Assembly: GCA_964557375.1 (NCBI GenBank) | Contig: CAZKZZ010000044.1 | Span: 1-23,146 of the forward strand | Length of the DNA stretch: 23,146 nt | DNA from: CAZKZZ01 sp964557375 | GTDB lineage: Bacteria; Spirochaetota; Spirochaetia; SPDA01; CAZJBZ01 | Direction of reading: 5' to 3' | Part shown: positions 1 to 7,763 of the stretch, one piece after another | Layout of the letters: the number at the start of each line of letters is the position of its first letter | Numbering within the stretch: position 1 is the stretch's first letter | Notes under the pieces: generated by a model | Told to the model about the DNA's origin: nothing | Database searches by the model: none | The model's input: only the letters and a program-made list of their open reading frames with translations | Translations under genes and position numbers: made by a program

Positions 1-19
1 AATCAAAAACCAGTTAAAA

Positions 20-48
20 TAGACTTTGAACTCCATGGGCCGTATATT
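20..48 (+). promoter_or_regulatory. Possible promoter of the secreted-protein gene
   Basis: A TAGACT -35-like hexamer (20-25) is followed after 17 bases by TATATT (43-48). The predicted +1 is about 55, next to the ATG at 56. The match is moderate and the region is AT-rich. Its main value is that it fits the start at 56 and the leaderless arrangement seen at other genes in the window. Confidence 0.3.
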
Positions 49-55
49 AATTAAT

Positions 56-487
56 ATGATGCGATATCTATTCTTTGTTTTAACAGTAGTTCTATTTACC
101 GGAGGATTCATGTTTGCTGAAGAGAGCACTCCCTATAACAGCGACCTCGACTACGCACAGGTGCTGCACGTAGCCGCGGAAAAAGAAACCAGCGGCGACT
201 GGTCGTTCAGTGTAAAGGTGCGCCATGCTGATACGGGGTGGGACCATTATGCCAACCTGTGGGAAGTGGTCGACACTGAAACCGGAGAAGTGCTCGGCTC
301 ACGGGAGCTGCTTCATCCCCATGTAAACGAGCAGCCTTTTATCCGCAGTTTAAACGGGGTCGCAATTCCGGAAGCGGTCGAGCAGGTGACGGTGAGGGCA
401 CGCTGTAATCAGCACGGTTTTGAAGGGAAACAGGTCGTGGTGGATTTGAGTCAGGAATCGGGTGATGATTTTACGGTGAGCCGCTAA
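56..487 (+). CDS. Small secreted protein of unknown function
   Basis: This encodes a 143-residue protein if the ATG at 56 is used; in-frame TTG (26) and ATG (35) starts are possible. The first 21 or so residues form a signal peptide: MMRY, then a hydrophobic run ending in GGFMFA, with likely cleavage before EES, so the mature protein should be exported. There is no lipobox Cys. The mature part is rich in His and Trp and contains HADTGWDHYANLW, LHPHVNEQPF and ARCNQHGF. I recall similar conserved hypothetical proteins in marine proteobacteria but cannot name a family. The His clusters could bind a metal; that is inference. No SD precedes any candidate start. The gene converges with the PTPS-like gene, 20 bases away. 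Confidence 0.75.
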   Translation: MMRYLFFVLTVVLFTGGFMFAEESTPYNSDLDYAQVLHVAAEKETSGDWSFSVKVRHADTGWDHYANLWEVVDTETGEVLGSRELLHPHVNEQPFIRSLNGVAIPEAVEQVTVRARCNQHGFEGKQVVVDLSQESGDDFTVSR

Positions 488-507
488 TCGATCGGACAGG
501 TGAGCTG

Positions 508-891
508 TTACTCTTTATAAGAAGCCCACGCCTCTTCCGACTCCCAGATGGTCACCTCCATTTCGATAAACGATTTTGGGTCTACTCCGTGCTCTTTGAG
601 CCCCTCAAAGAGTTTTTGGTGCAGATACAGGGCGGTATTCTCGACGGAAGCCTGGCGGTTATGAAAAAACGGTATATCGTTTAGCAGTTTCTCCGCATGC
701 TCTGTGAGAAGGCCCTCGAGAAGCTCTTCCATGAGAGCTATGTCTACTGAGAACCCGTTTTCATCGAGGTGTTCAGTTGCAACCCGCCAATACACGAGAT
801 ATTCGTGACTATGGGGGACGGTCTCTTCGTCGAAATCTCCCCGTAAAAAGTGGCGCGCGATAAACGGTTTCTTCACTCCTGCCTGGAACAT
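508..891 (-). CDS. PTPS/QueD-like protein lacking the usual catalytic residues
   Basis: This encodes 127 residues, close to the usual length of about 120 for the 6-pyruvoyl-tetrahydropterin synthase / 6-carboxytetrahydropterin synthase fold. The start at 891 is chosen because AAGGAG lies at 900-905, 8 bases upstream; a longer frame runs back to 939. Zinc ligands are visible as the His of IARHFL and the two His of PHSHEY, and the pterin-anchoring Glu fits the C-terminal TIWESEEAW. NDIPFF and SVENTALYL match family-conserved segments. The catalytic Cys of QueD/PTPS (normally a few residues before the HxH) is absent, and the LDH-type His of the triad is not evident. It is therefore probably a divergent pterin-site enzyme, not a queuosine or biopterin enzyme. 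It is the last gene of a three-gene minus-strand operon, 31 bases after the dehydrogenase. Confidence 0.8.
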   Translation of the reverse strand: MFQAGVKKPFIARHFLRGDFDEETVPHSHEYLVYWRVATEHLDENGFSVDIALMEELLEGLLTEHAEKLLNDIPFFHNRQASVENTALYLHQKLFEGLKEHGVDPKSFIEMEVTIWESEEAWASYKE

Positions 892-922
892 ACTGCAAAC
901 TCCTTGTCTATTAAAATTTTCA

Positions 923-1924
923 TCATGGGGTGAGGACAACTTGGATCGTATCTTCCGGTCTTTGGTCGATCAACTCGAATGCCTCCTCCGCCCTATCAAT
1001 TGGGAACTCTTGTGTTATGAGGGCCGAGGGTTTAATACTCCGGATCAAATCCCAGACCAGTTCCATTCTCCGGGCTTTGTCCCACCGCGGAAAAAGCAGC
1101 GGTGAGATCGTAGAGACCTGACTGCTTATGACACGGAGCCTCTTCCGGTGAAAAGCCCCTCCTAAGCGTGCTTCGATTGGTTTTGTACCGTACCAGGAAG
1201 CTTCAATCAACGTCCCTTCTCTTACCAGACAGTCAATCCCTGTTTGAAATCCGGCGCTGTTTCCGGAGACATTAATCACTTTGTCTGCCCCTCTTCCTGA
1301 TGTCAAGGATAATACCTTCTCTCGCACGTCAACATCGCCGGGATCGACCGCTGCTGCGCCAAACCGCTGAGATATTTCCCGCCTTTTTTTATACGGCTCT
1401 ACCGTAATTACAGTTCCGTAGTGGTACCGGGTAAGAATCGATGTAACGAGCAGACCGATTACACCCTGCCCGATAATAAGCACACTGTCTCCCAATACCG
1501 GGGCGCAATCCTGTACAATCCCGGCAGCAGTCTCCATACTTGCAAGAAACAAAGCATCTCTGCCTGCTATATCTTTCGGTATCTCTATGCGATTTTCAGC
1601 AGATATATAGAAGGCGGTTTGATGGGGAAAAAAACAAAACACCCGCGTACCGTTTTCGGTAATACCGACATTGATATAACCGTATTTTACCGGATAGTGA
1701 AAAGAGCCTTCCAGGGAGGGCAGGTTTTCATCGAGAACAGTCCCCTCTTCGATTTCCCCTCGATAAAAAAGAAGCTCCGTGCCGTGGCTTATCCCCATCA
1801 CCTCCGCATGGACCAGTTCCCGGGGGGCTTCCTTCTCCGTATCAGGAGAAATACTCTCCGTTCTCGTTTCCACCTTTCCGGGCGCGGTAAAATATACTGC
1901 TTTTCCTTTTTTAGTCATCATCAT
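923..1924 (-). CDS. MDR-superfamily dehydrogenase, BchC-like subgroup
   Basis: This encodes about 333 residues of a medium-chain dehydrogenase/reductase. The N-terminal GroES-like part carries GISHGTELLFYRGE, which recalls the GISTGTE motif of the bacteriochlorophyllide dehydrogenase (BchC) group. The Rossmann part has GQGVIG followed by VEPYKKRREI. The catalytic-zinc Cys (usually GICGTD) is replaced, and the four structural-zinc Cys are missing, so zinc dependence is doubtful. It may oxidise a hydroxyalkyl side chain or a sugar alcohol; the substrate is unknown. The start is uncertain: tandem ATGs at 1924, 1921 and 1918 and another at 1933 all overlap the end of the RibD-like gene, and GGA lies just before 1924. 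The overlap suggests translational coupling in the operon. Confidence 0.82.
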   Translation of the reverse strand: MMMTKKGKAVYFTAPGKVETRTESISPDTEKEAPRELVHAEVMGISHGTELLFYRGEIEEGTVLDENLPSLEGSFHYPVKYGYINVGITENGTRVFCFFPHQTAFYISAENRIEIPKDIAGRDALFLASMETAAGIVQDCAPVLGDSVLIIGQGVIGLLVTSILTRYHYGTVITVEPYKKRREISQRFGAAAVDPGDVDVREKVLSLTSGRGADKVINVSGNSAGFQTGIDCLVREGTLIEASWYGTKPIEARLGGAFHRKRLRVISSQVSTISPLLFPRWDKARRMELVWDLIRSIKPSALITQEFPIDRAEEAFELIDQRPEDTIQVVLTP

Positions 1925-2627
1925 TTTTTCCATACTTATTTGCTGCATTTCGACTGTGAAAATACAATTCCCAGGCCGAATCATGACCATATCGGCGGCG
2001 GCGCACCTTATAGGGGCGAAGTGCTTGTTCAAGGGCGGTTATTCCCAAATCCCCGATAGCAGGCACCCCTGCTCCGATCAACATGGGCGCGGTAATGACG
2101 ATCATCTTATCGACTAAGTTTTCTCTTACAAATGCGGTTATCACTTTCCCGCCCCCCTCTACAAAAAGAGTCTCTATCTCCAGCTCATAGAGGCGGTTTA
2201 GACAGCGGGCGAGATCGATGCATTCCGACCGCGCGTTCCAAGCTCCTGTTTCGATTCGAATCCCGCGGGCCTGTAAAGCCTCCCTTTTTTCCTCCGCTGC
2301 CTGCTCACCGGCAAAGATGATCGTTGGGACCGTTCCTGCGGTCCGGACAATACGTGACTCGAGCGGTGTTCGAAGATTGGAATCGAGGATGATCCGGGCC
2401 GGATTTCTTTTTTCTCTCTCTCGGCCCCGAAACCTGCAGGTGAGAAGAGGATCATCGATTAATACTGTGTCAACTCCTACTAAAATTGCATCGTTTATCT
2501 TTCTGAGCTTATGGGCTAAGTGAAGTGTTTTTTTTCCGGATATGTATTGGGAATTGCCCGTTATAGTTGCTATTCTCCCGTCAATACTCTGAGCATAGCT
2601 GACTGTTACATACGGACCTGCACCCAT
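1911..2627 (-). CDS. Stand-alone RibD C-terminal-type pyrimidine reductase
   Basis: This 238-residue protein matches the RibD_C/DHFR-like reductase domain: YAQSIDGRIAT near the N-terminus, SQYISGKKTL, then DAILVGVDTVLIDDPLLT and ARIILDSNLRTP, and later LFVEGGGKVITAF. In riboflavin synthesis this domain reduces the ribosyl chain of the GTP cyclohydrolase II product to ribityl using NADPH. The N-terminal deaminase domain of bifunctional RibD is absent, and there are no other riboflavin genes nearby except RibA at 7991. Fungi and archaea reduce before deamination, so a stand-alone reductase acting directly on the RibA product is biochemically plausible. It is first in the minus-strand operon, with a good promoter immediately upstream. 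Confidence 0.88.
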   Translation of the reverse strand: MGAGPYVTVSYAQSIDGRIATITGNSQYISGKKTLHLAHKLRKINDAILVGVDTVLIDDPLLTCRFRGREREKRNPARIILDSNLRTPLESRIVRTAGTVPTIIFAGEQAAEEKREALQARGIRIETGAWNARSECIDLARCLNRLYELEIETLFVEGGGKVITAFVRENLVDKMIVITAPMLIGAGVPAIGDLGITALEQALRPYKVRRRRYGHDSAWELYFHSRNAANKYGKNDDD

Positions 2628-2639
2628 AATAGATCATTT

Positions 2640-2668
2640 AGTATAGTGAAAAGAACGGAAGATGACAA
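2640..2668 (-). promoter_or_regulatory. Promoter of the RibD-like/MDR/PTPS operon
   Basis: On the minus strand, TTGTCA (2663-2668) and TATACT (2640-2645) are separated by 17 bases. The predicted +1 is about 2633, leaving a leader of only about 6 bases before the ATG at 2627, and no SD is visible. Confidence 0.6.
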
Positions 2669-2674
2669 ATATCA

Positions 2675-2704
2675 TTGCATCATATAGTTATTATTATATA
2701 TAAT
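2675..2704 (+). promoter_or_regulatory. Promoter of the glycosyltransferase operon
   Basis: TTGCAT (2675-2680), an 18-base spacer and a perfect TATAAT (2699-2704). The -10 box ends one base before the GTG start codon at 2706, so the predicted +1 (about 2711) falls inside the annotated gene. Either an upstream-shifted -10 in the AT-rich tract or a TTG start at 2715 would resolve this. The promoter shares a short intergenic region with the divergent RibD-like gene. Confidence 0.5.
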
Positions 2705-2705
2705 A

Positions 2706-2722
2706 GTGATCACATTGATCAC
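2706..2722 (+). promoter_or_regulatory. Perfect dyad at the transcription start, possible operator
   Basis: GTGATCA and TGATCAC are perfect inverted 7-mers around a 3-base centre. They lie directly downstream of the -10 box and across the predicted +1 of the glycosyltransferase operon. The spacing does not fit the CRP or FNR consensus. It could bind a repressor, but it also encodes the first residues (VITLIT), so it may be coincidence. Confidence 0.35.
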
Positions 2723-3782
2723 ACTTATTGCTCCAGCATCCGATAATTATCTCACCGGCGGCTATATCTACAACAAAGAGATGAGCGACAGGTTTTCTCC
2801 GGACGATATATTCGGCTATTACACGGTCGACGCGCGGAGCGATCTCTCCTTTCTGCAGGAAGCCAATCCGATTATCCTCGACTCACTTTTTATACAGCAT
2901 CCTGATCTTCTATTTCCCATAATCAACAAAATATCAGGGCCGCGGTTTTTCGGCCTCATACATTTTCTCCCCAGTCTCGACCCTTTCCTCACCGCAGGAG
3001 TGAGAAAATCTATGCAGTATCGTGAGCTCCGGTTTCTCGCAGGGCTGGATGCATATATCACTACAAGCAACTATATGAAACAGGTATTATCCGGGCTCGG
3101 AATCCCGGAGATCAAGATAACCGTATGTCCTCCCGGAGTAGACCCCCGGTTTATCGAGCTGGGGGAAAGAAGGGCTTTACAGACAAATGGGGTTCGGACT
3201 GCAGACTGCCGGAGATTACTTACCGCCTCTGCGATTACGAGGAGTAAGAATCTTCTCTGGCTGCTGCGAGTCCTCGAATCTCTTGCCGATATCCCCGGCA
3301 AGGAAGTCTCAGAGGGGGCTGCTCCGTGGGAATGGAGGATCGCCGGCACCTGTCCGGGCGGTTCCCGCTACGCCTCCCAATTCCGTGACGCGGTGGAAGA
3401 AAGTCCCTTGAAAGAGCGGATAACCCTTTTGGGTTCCGTAGACCGGAGCGGAGTGTTGGAACAGCTCACTGAAACGGACCTGTTTCTTTTCCCGTCCGCT
3501 GCAGAAAGTTATGGAATGGCGCCACTCGAGGCAGCTGCAGCAGGAGTTCCGGTTGTGGCCAACCGCATCGGTGCGGTCGAAGAGTTCATCCGGGAGGGAG
3601 AAAATGGACACATTTTATCACCGTTTGACCGGCAGGGGTGGCGAGACACATTGAAAATGTATCTTCACGACGGGTCTTATAGTCAACACATTCGCACGGC
3701 TGCCGGCCCGCAAACACCGTTTCCTACATGGGATGATGCTGCAGATCGATTCAAACAGCACCTCGTACAGTTCTTACGGTAA
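2706..3782 (+). CDS. GT4-family glycosyltransferase
   Basis: This encodes a 358-residue GT-B-fold glycosyltransferase of family 4. The N-terminal acceptor domain has LTGGYIYN. The linker has VCPPGVDPRFI. The C-terminal domain has SAITRSKNLLWLL and the E-x7-E type motif in FPSAAESYGMAPLEAAAAG, followed by GENGHIL. It should transfer a hexose from a nucleotide sugar, presumably in the cytoplasm or at the inner membrane face; the acceptor is unknown. The start is uncertain: the GTG at 2706 has no SD, but LTGGYIYN looks like a conserved N-terminal element, so the start cannot be much further downstream. It is the first gene of a three-gene operon, 15 bases before the CDP-alcohol phosphotransferase fusion. 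Confidence 0.88.
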   Translation: MITLITLIAPASDNYLTGGYIYNKEMSDRFSPDDIFGYYTVDARSDLSFLQEANPIILDSLFIQHPDLLFPIINKISGPRFFGLIHFLPSLDPFLTAGVRKSMQYRELRFLAGLDAYITTSNYMKQVLSGLGIPEIKITVCPPGVDPRFIELGERRALQTNGVRTADCRRLLTASAITRSKNLLWLLRVLESLADIPGKEVSEGAAPWEWRIAGTCPGGSRYASQFRDAVEESPLKERITLLGSVDRSGVLEQLTETDLFLFPSAAESYGMAPLEAAAAGVPVVANRIGAVEEFIREGENGHILSPFDRQGWRDTLKMYLHDGSYSQHIRTAAGPQTPFPTWDDAADRFKQHLVQFLR

Positions 3783-3797
3783 AAGGTAGATAATAAT

Positions 3798-5234
3798 ATG
3801 GATTCGGTTTCGATGCAAAAAAAACACAAACTCTGGCTCCTTCTCCATGCGCCCCTTACATGCGCAGCCGCCGGTGCTGCTTTGCTCGCCCCGCCCGGAG
3901 CAGAAAACATTGCCGGCACTGTCGTTCTCACTATTTCCGGGTTCAGTTTCTTATCTCTGTTTTTGTTCATAGGCCCGCCCTCGAGAACAGCTGATGTTAT
4001 AACCCTGCTCAGGCCGGCCGGAGGGTCAGCGCTGCTTCTTTCAGTAACTCTAATAGGATTTGTACCCTCGAGTTATTTCCTTTTTTTCGGTCTCATAGCA
4101 CTGGAGTTTACCGACCTCATCGACGGTATAATAGCCCGCAGGCAGGGCACTACAGAGAGGGGTTCTGTTATAGATGCCGAGTCGGATGCCTTTTTTATTT
4201 TACTGCTTTCTTTCACGGTATATTTCTATCTCTATGAGAAGATATGGATTCTTGCCTTAGGTATGGCCCGATACGTTTTCGGCCTTCTTTTCCTCCTCCC
4301 CCTCTTTCAAAGCAGCGATGCGGATCTCCATTTCAGCAGAGCTTTTTCGATCTACGCAAAGACAGTCTGCGTTTTTACTGCGGGCGCACTTATCGCCTTT
4401 TTTGCCCCGTTCTCCCTTGACCGATTCGCCTCCATAGCAGCCTTCGCTGTACTCGCGGCCCTGATTGGATCATTTTTGTGGGAAGCTGTAATTCGAGGCA
4501 GAGGAACGGCCGGTCTTATAAAGTCTTTTCTTATCTATTACGGAGTACCGGGCCGGTTCAGAAAGATGAAACAATTTTACAGCAGGTTTATATCACCGAA
4601 CAGCCTCTGTTTCGATATCGGATCGCACCTTGGAAACAGAATACGGCCCTGGCTCGTCCTCGGCGCCGCCGTTGTAGCTGCAGAGCCTTCTCCCCGCTGT
4701 TACAGGATTCTCCACCGTTTTTACGGCAGAAAAACCAATGTTCACATTCTCAATACCGCTGTGGGGAAAAACGAAGGGTACACTGAGCTGTATCTCTGCG
4801 ATTCGAGCCCGACCCTCTCTACCGTCTCCCGGCCATGGATCGATACGGTAAAAAAGACCCCGGCCTTCAAACATATCTACTGGACCAGATCGATAACAGT
4901 ACCGGTAACCACTCTGGACGGTCTTATCAAGCAGTACGGTACTCCTGATTTTATCAAAATCGATGTGGAGGGGTTCGAAGCCCAGGTGCTACAGGGGCTT
5001 ACCCGTCCCGTCCGGGCAATTTCGTTTGAATGTCTCCCTGCCTCTATCGATGTGGCCTTCAGAGCACTGGAAGAACTTGATCGAATCGGCAGTTACGAGT
5101 TTAATATCTCTATGGTCGAAACGATGGAGCTGTACTGGGAAAGCTGGGTAACCAAGGAGATTCTCTCTGACCACTTAAAAACCCTCGAGCCGAACGGCCC
5201 GTCGGGGGATATTTATGCCCGGGTACTATCATGA
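3798..5234 (+). CDS. CDP-alcohol phosphotransferase fused to FkbM methyltransferase
   Basis: This encodes 478 residues in two parts. Residues 1-235 form a multi-pass membrane CDP-alcohol phosphatidyltransferase with D106-x2-D109-G-x2-A-R114, then G122-x3-D126-x3-D130. This is the family signature with all catalytic Asp present, but with 7 rather than the usual 8 residues between AR and G. Residues 240-478 form an FkbM-type SAM methyltransferase, with CFDIGSHLGN at 271-280 and FIKIDVEGFE at 386-395. The first part should move a phospho-alcohol group from a CDP-linked donor to an alcohol, or the reverse, at the membrane; the second should O-methylate a sugar or similar group. The fusion suggests both act on one product. 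AAAGG before the ATG serves as an SD. The gene overlaps the next by 4 bases. Confidence 0.88.
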   Translation: MDSVSMQKKHKLWLLLHAPLTCAAAGAALLAPPGAENIAGTVVLTISGFSFLSLFLFIGPPSRTADVITLLRPAGGSALLLSVTLIGFVPSSYFLFFGLIALEFTDLIDGIIARRQGTTERGSVIDAESDAFFILLLSFTVYFYLYEKIWILALGMARYVFGLLFLLPLFQSSDADLHFSRAFSIYAKTVCVFTAGALIAFFAPFSLDRFASIAAFAVLAALIGSFLWEAVIRGRGTAGLIKSFLIYYGVPGRFRKMKQFYSRFISPNSLCFDIGSHLGNRIRPWLVLGAAVVAAEPSPRCYRILHRFYGRKTNVHILNTAVGKNEGYTELYLCDSSPTLSTVSRPWIDTVKKTPAFKHIYWTRSITVPVTTLDGLIKQYGTPDFIKIDVEGFEAQVLQGLTRPVRAISFECLPASIDVAFRALEELDRIGSYEFNISMVETMELYWESWVTKEILSDHLKTLEPNGPSGDIYARVLS

Positions 5235-6853
5235 CTAAATCGAAGTTCAAACCGTCTGTCATCGCCCCCCTCACACTCTTTATAGCCCTCTATTTTGTGC
5301 TTAATGGGGTTTTGACTCTCTTCCGCTGGTTCCCCGGTTATGATTTTCACCTTCTATTCGCCCCTTCGGTCGAATCGCTCGGTATAACGGTTGTCGTGGG
5401 CCTTTCTCTGTTCGCCGGTCATCGATTACGCACCGGTATCCTCATTCTCTTATCCGGAATTACTGCCGTATATGTTGTGTTCGGATTCGGAGAAGCTCTC
5501 AATCAATACGCTTTCCAGCGCCACTTTGTCCCATGGACGGACATCGCCTTTATCTCTCCGTTAGTCGACATGGTATTCAGAGTAAATACCGGCGGAAAAA
5601 GCTTTATTCTCATTGCTGCCGCGCTTTTGTTGTTTTCACTGCTTACCGCTCTTTTTTATTTTTTCCTGAAAGTATTAGCACGGCAACTGCAGAAAGCTTT
5701 TCCTTTTTCACTCCTGCCCGCCGTCTATCTCTTTCCCGCGCTGGTTCTCTTTGGTGCATCCGGAAACGTAACGGAACTCATGATAGCCCAACTGGAACCG
5801 CCTACACCCGTGGTGATTCCCGAAGAGAGTGAGCTTGTAGAGGAGGAGGAGATCAGCTACAACTTTCCCCGTCTCGAAGACAGAGATGTCTATCTTTTTA
5901 TCGTCGAATCATACGGTCACACGCTCTTTTCGAGAAACGAACACTTCGAGCTTATCGAGCCTGCTCTCGATGAAGCAGAGCGGTCTTTGCAGCGGGCCGG
6001 GTATGCCATGGCTTCCCACTTTTTTTCCTCTCCCATTACCGGAGGGAGGTCATGGCTTGCAGATGCCACGCTGTTAACAGGGGTGTGGGTCGACTCCCAG
6101 CCCAAGTATGACAGTATCATCACAACAGATATTACCAACATCATCCACGTATTCAACGACGGGGGGTATCGGACAATCATGTCCGCGCCGGGGACGACGA
6201 CGGCCGCGGATGATTGGAAACGGTTCTACCCGTTTGACGAGTACTACTTTGCGGGAGATTTCGACTATCAGGGACCTCCGTTTTGTTTCGGAGAGATGCC
6301 GGACCAATACCAGCTCAACAAACTGCGTACAGGCCCTCTCAGCCGCAAAATCGAAGAAAATCAGGAATCCGTGCCGCTTTTTCTCATGGCGATGCTCGTA
6401 AGCAGCCATACTCCGTTCAATATTGTCCCCTCATATATACCGGATTGGGACAGCATCACCGACGGCAGTGAATACTACGAGTTGGAAAATCCTCGATTCC
6501 GCAACAACTGGATCAGTGGGGAAGAGTATCCCCAAGGGTATACCGCATCGATCGCCTATGTATTGAAAACCCTTACTGCCTTTTTCTCCGACTATATAGA
6601 GGATGAATCACTTATCATTGTAGTCGGGGACCACCAGCCCCGGTTCCCGGTACGGGAGAAGGAAGCAACGAGATCGGTAATTGCCCATATTCTCTCGAGA
6701 GACCAAGAGCTGGTAGCACCTTTCTTTGATTACGGTTTCAAACCGGGTCTCAAACCGGACCAGCTCCCTCCCCATCCCAAACTGGACCGGTTTGCTCCTA
6801 TGCTGCTGGATATCAGCAGGAGTGTTTACAGCTTCGAGAGGGAGCTTTTTTAA
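5231..6853 (+). CDS. Membrane sulfatase/LtaS-like phosphotransferase family protein
   Basis: This encodes 540 residues. Four or five membrane segments lie in residues 10-175, followed by an acidic linker (about 197-207) and an alkaline-phosphatase-superfamily domain. FIVESYGHT at 223-231 provides the first metal-binding acidic residue, GGRS at 271-274 the likely Ser nucleophile, SSHTPF at 391-396, and VGDHQP at 465-470 the second metal site. This layout resembles lipoteichoic-acid synthases and phosphoethanolamine or phosphoglycerol transferases, whose catalytic domain faces the periplasm. It may transfer a phospho-alcohol headgroup, or hydrolyse a sulfate or phosphate ester. The ATG overlaps the upstream TGA by 4 bases, so it is coupled to the CDP-alcohol enzyme. 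Its 3' end overlaps the convergent methyltransferase by 41 bases. Confidence 0.82.
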   Translation: MTKSKFKPSVIAPLTLFIALYFVLNGVLTLFRWFPGYDFHLLFAPSVESLGITVVVGLSLFAGHRLRTGILILLSGITAVYVVFGFGEALNQYAFQRHFVPWTDIAFISPLVDMVFRVNTGGKSFILIAAALLLFSLLTALFYFFLKVLARQLQKAFPFSLLPAVYLFPALVLFGASGNVTELMIAQLEPPTPVVIPEESELVEEEEISYNFPRLEDRDVYLFIVESYGHTLFSRNEHFELIEPALDEAERSLQRAGYAMASHFFSSPITGGRSWLADATLLTGVWVDSQPKYDSIITTDITNIIHVFNDGGYRTIMSAPGTTTAADDWKRFYPFDEYYFAGDFDYQGPPFCFGEMPDQYQLNKLRTGPLSRKIEENQESVPLFLMAMLVSSHTPFNIVPSYIPDWDSITDGSEYYELENPRFRNNWISGEEYPQGYTASIAYVLKTLTAFFSDYIEDESLIIVVGDHQPRFPVREKEATRSVIAHILSRDQELVAPFFDYGFKPGLKPDQLPPHPKLDRFAPMLLDISRSVYSFERELF

Positions 6854-7745
6854 ACACGAGGTAGCGGTATTCGAGAATCCTCCGCTCGAGCAGATACTGG
6901 AGCGCATCACCTCCGATCATGTTTTCCAGCCAGGACGGGCGAAACGGGAGAAGTACCATGAAAAAAACCGCAAAACGGATAAGCTTATCACGGGCCCTGG
7001 ACAATTCCAGAAATCCGGTAAGATCACGGTCCTCCTCGAGTCGAAAACCGTATCTGCGAGCAAGCGTAATAAACAGTTTCGCCGAAATCAGACCGTGGGC
7101 TTTCCAATTTTCCCTAAACCGGGAGACCATCCGGGCCGCTTTTTTAGAAAGGGGGCGCTCTTTCCCGTCTTCTGATAAGAAATCATCGCAGACGATCAAC
7201 ACATCACCTGCTCTGCAGAACCCGCTGAGATGACCGATCAGCTGCTCAACTGATGGTGCATGGAGAAAAGACTCTATTCCGTAGAGCAGAGCCGCACCAT
7301 TGCCCCGCTTTTTTTCAAGTGTTTTGTAGAGGGTGGCATCGAGATAACTTTTCGCATCAATAGTGATCCGGGCCTCCATTTCCTTCTCTCTGATAAGACG
7401 TCCGCCTTCTGCCGCCTGCACCCTGCTGATTGTCACTCCGTAGAACCGTGCACTACAATCCTGGGCAAGATAGAGCATACTCCCCCCGATACCGCAGCCC
7501 AAATCCACGACCAGATCAGGTTGGCTCTGTTCGGCAGCGCTTCTGATAAGATCATGCACATAGTGCATCCCCTCCTCCCTCGTCGAGACCCCGGAGGCCC
7601 ACACCGCACGGTGAATTGCCAGAACTGAGCCCCCCTGTCCCAAGGAGAGAAACCGTTTTGTATTCCGGTCGTAATATCGGACAACCGTCTCTTCTTTGTC
7701 TCTTTTTCCGGGGTTTTTGCCCATTTTCCTTGTAAAAAACTTCAT
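6813..7745 (-). CDS. Class I SAM-dependent methyltransferase
   Basis: This encodes 310 residues. The SAM-binding motif I is VVDLGCGIGGS (about residues 78-88), followed by GVTISRVQ, as in UbiE/tocopherol-type small-molecule methyltransferases. An upstream segment with YYDRNTKRFLSLGQGG and AIHRAVW looks like a substrate-cap element. The start is uncertain: the ATG at 7745 has only a weak GAGAG upstream, while an ATG at 7724 (MGKNPGK) has AAGGAAA just before it. The C-terminal 13 or so codons overlap the end of the sulfatase-like gene on the other strand. It lies between the membrane operon and ribA and probably modifies the same unknown product; that is inference from position. Confidence 0.85.
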   Translation of the reverse strand: MKFFTRKMGKNPGKRDKEETVVRYYDRNTKRFLSLGQGGSVLAIHRAVWASGVSTREEGMHYVHDLIRSAAEQSQPDLVVDLGCGIGGSMLYLAQDCSARFYGVTISRVQAAEGGRLIREKEMEARITIDAKSYLDATLYKTLEKKRGNGAALLYGIESFLHAPSVEQLIGHLSGFCRAGDVLIVCDDFLSEDGKERPLSKKAARMVSRFRENWKAHGLISAKLFITLARRYGFRLEEDRDLTGFLELSRARDKLIRFAVFFMVLLPFRPSWLENMIGGDALQYLLERRILEYRYLVFKKAPSRSCKHSC

Positions 7746-7763
7746 ACAACTCTCATAGAAGAG

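Noticed and set aside
508..891. Naming the PTPS-like gene queD
   Set aside because: The catalytic Cys and His are missing, and no queC, queE or queF lies in the window.
930..2523. Long open frames on the plus strand opposite the RibD/MDR/PTPS operon
   Set aside because: They lack family motifs and plausible starts, and lie over well-supported genes on the minus strand.
2706..2722. Dyad as a CRP or FNR site
   Set aside because: The half-site spacing does not fit TGTGA-N6-TCACA or TTGAT-N4-ATCAA.
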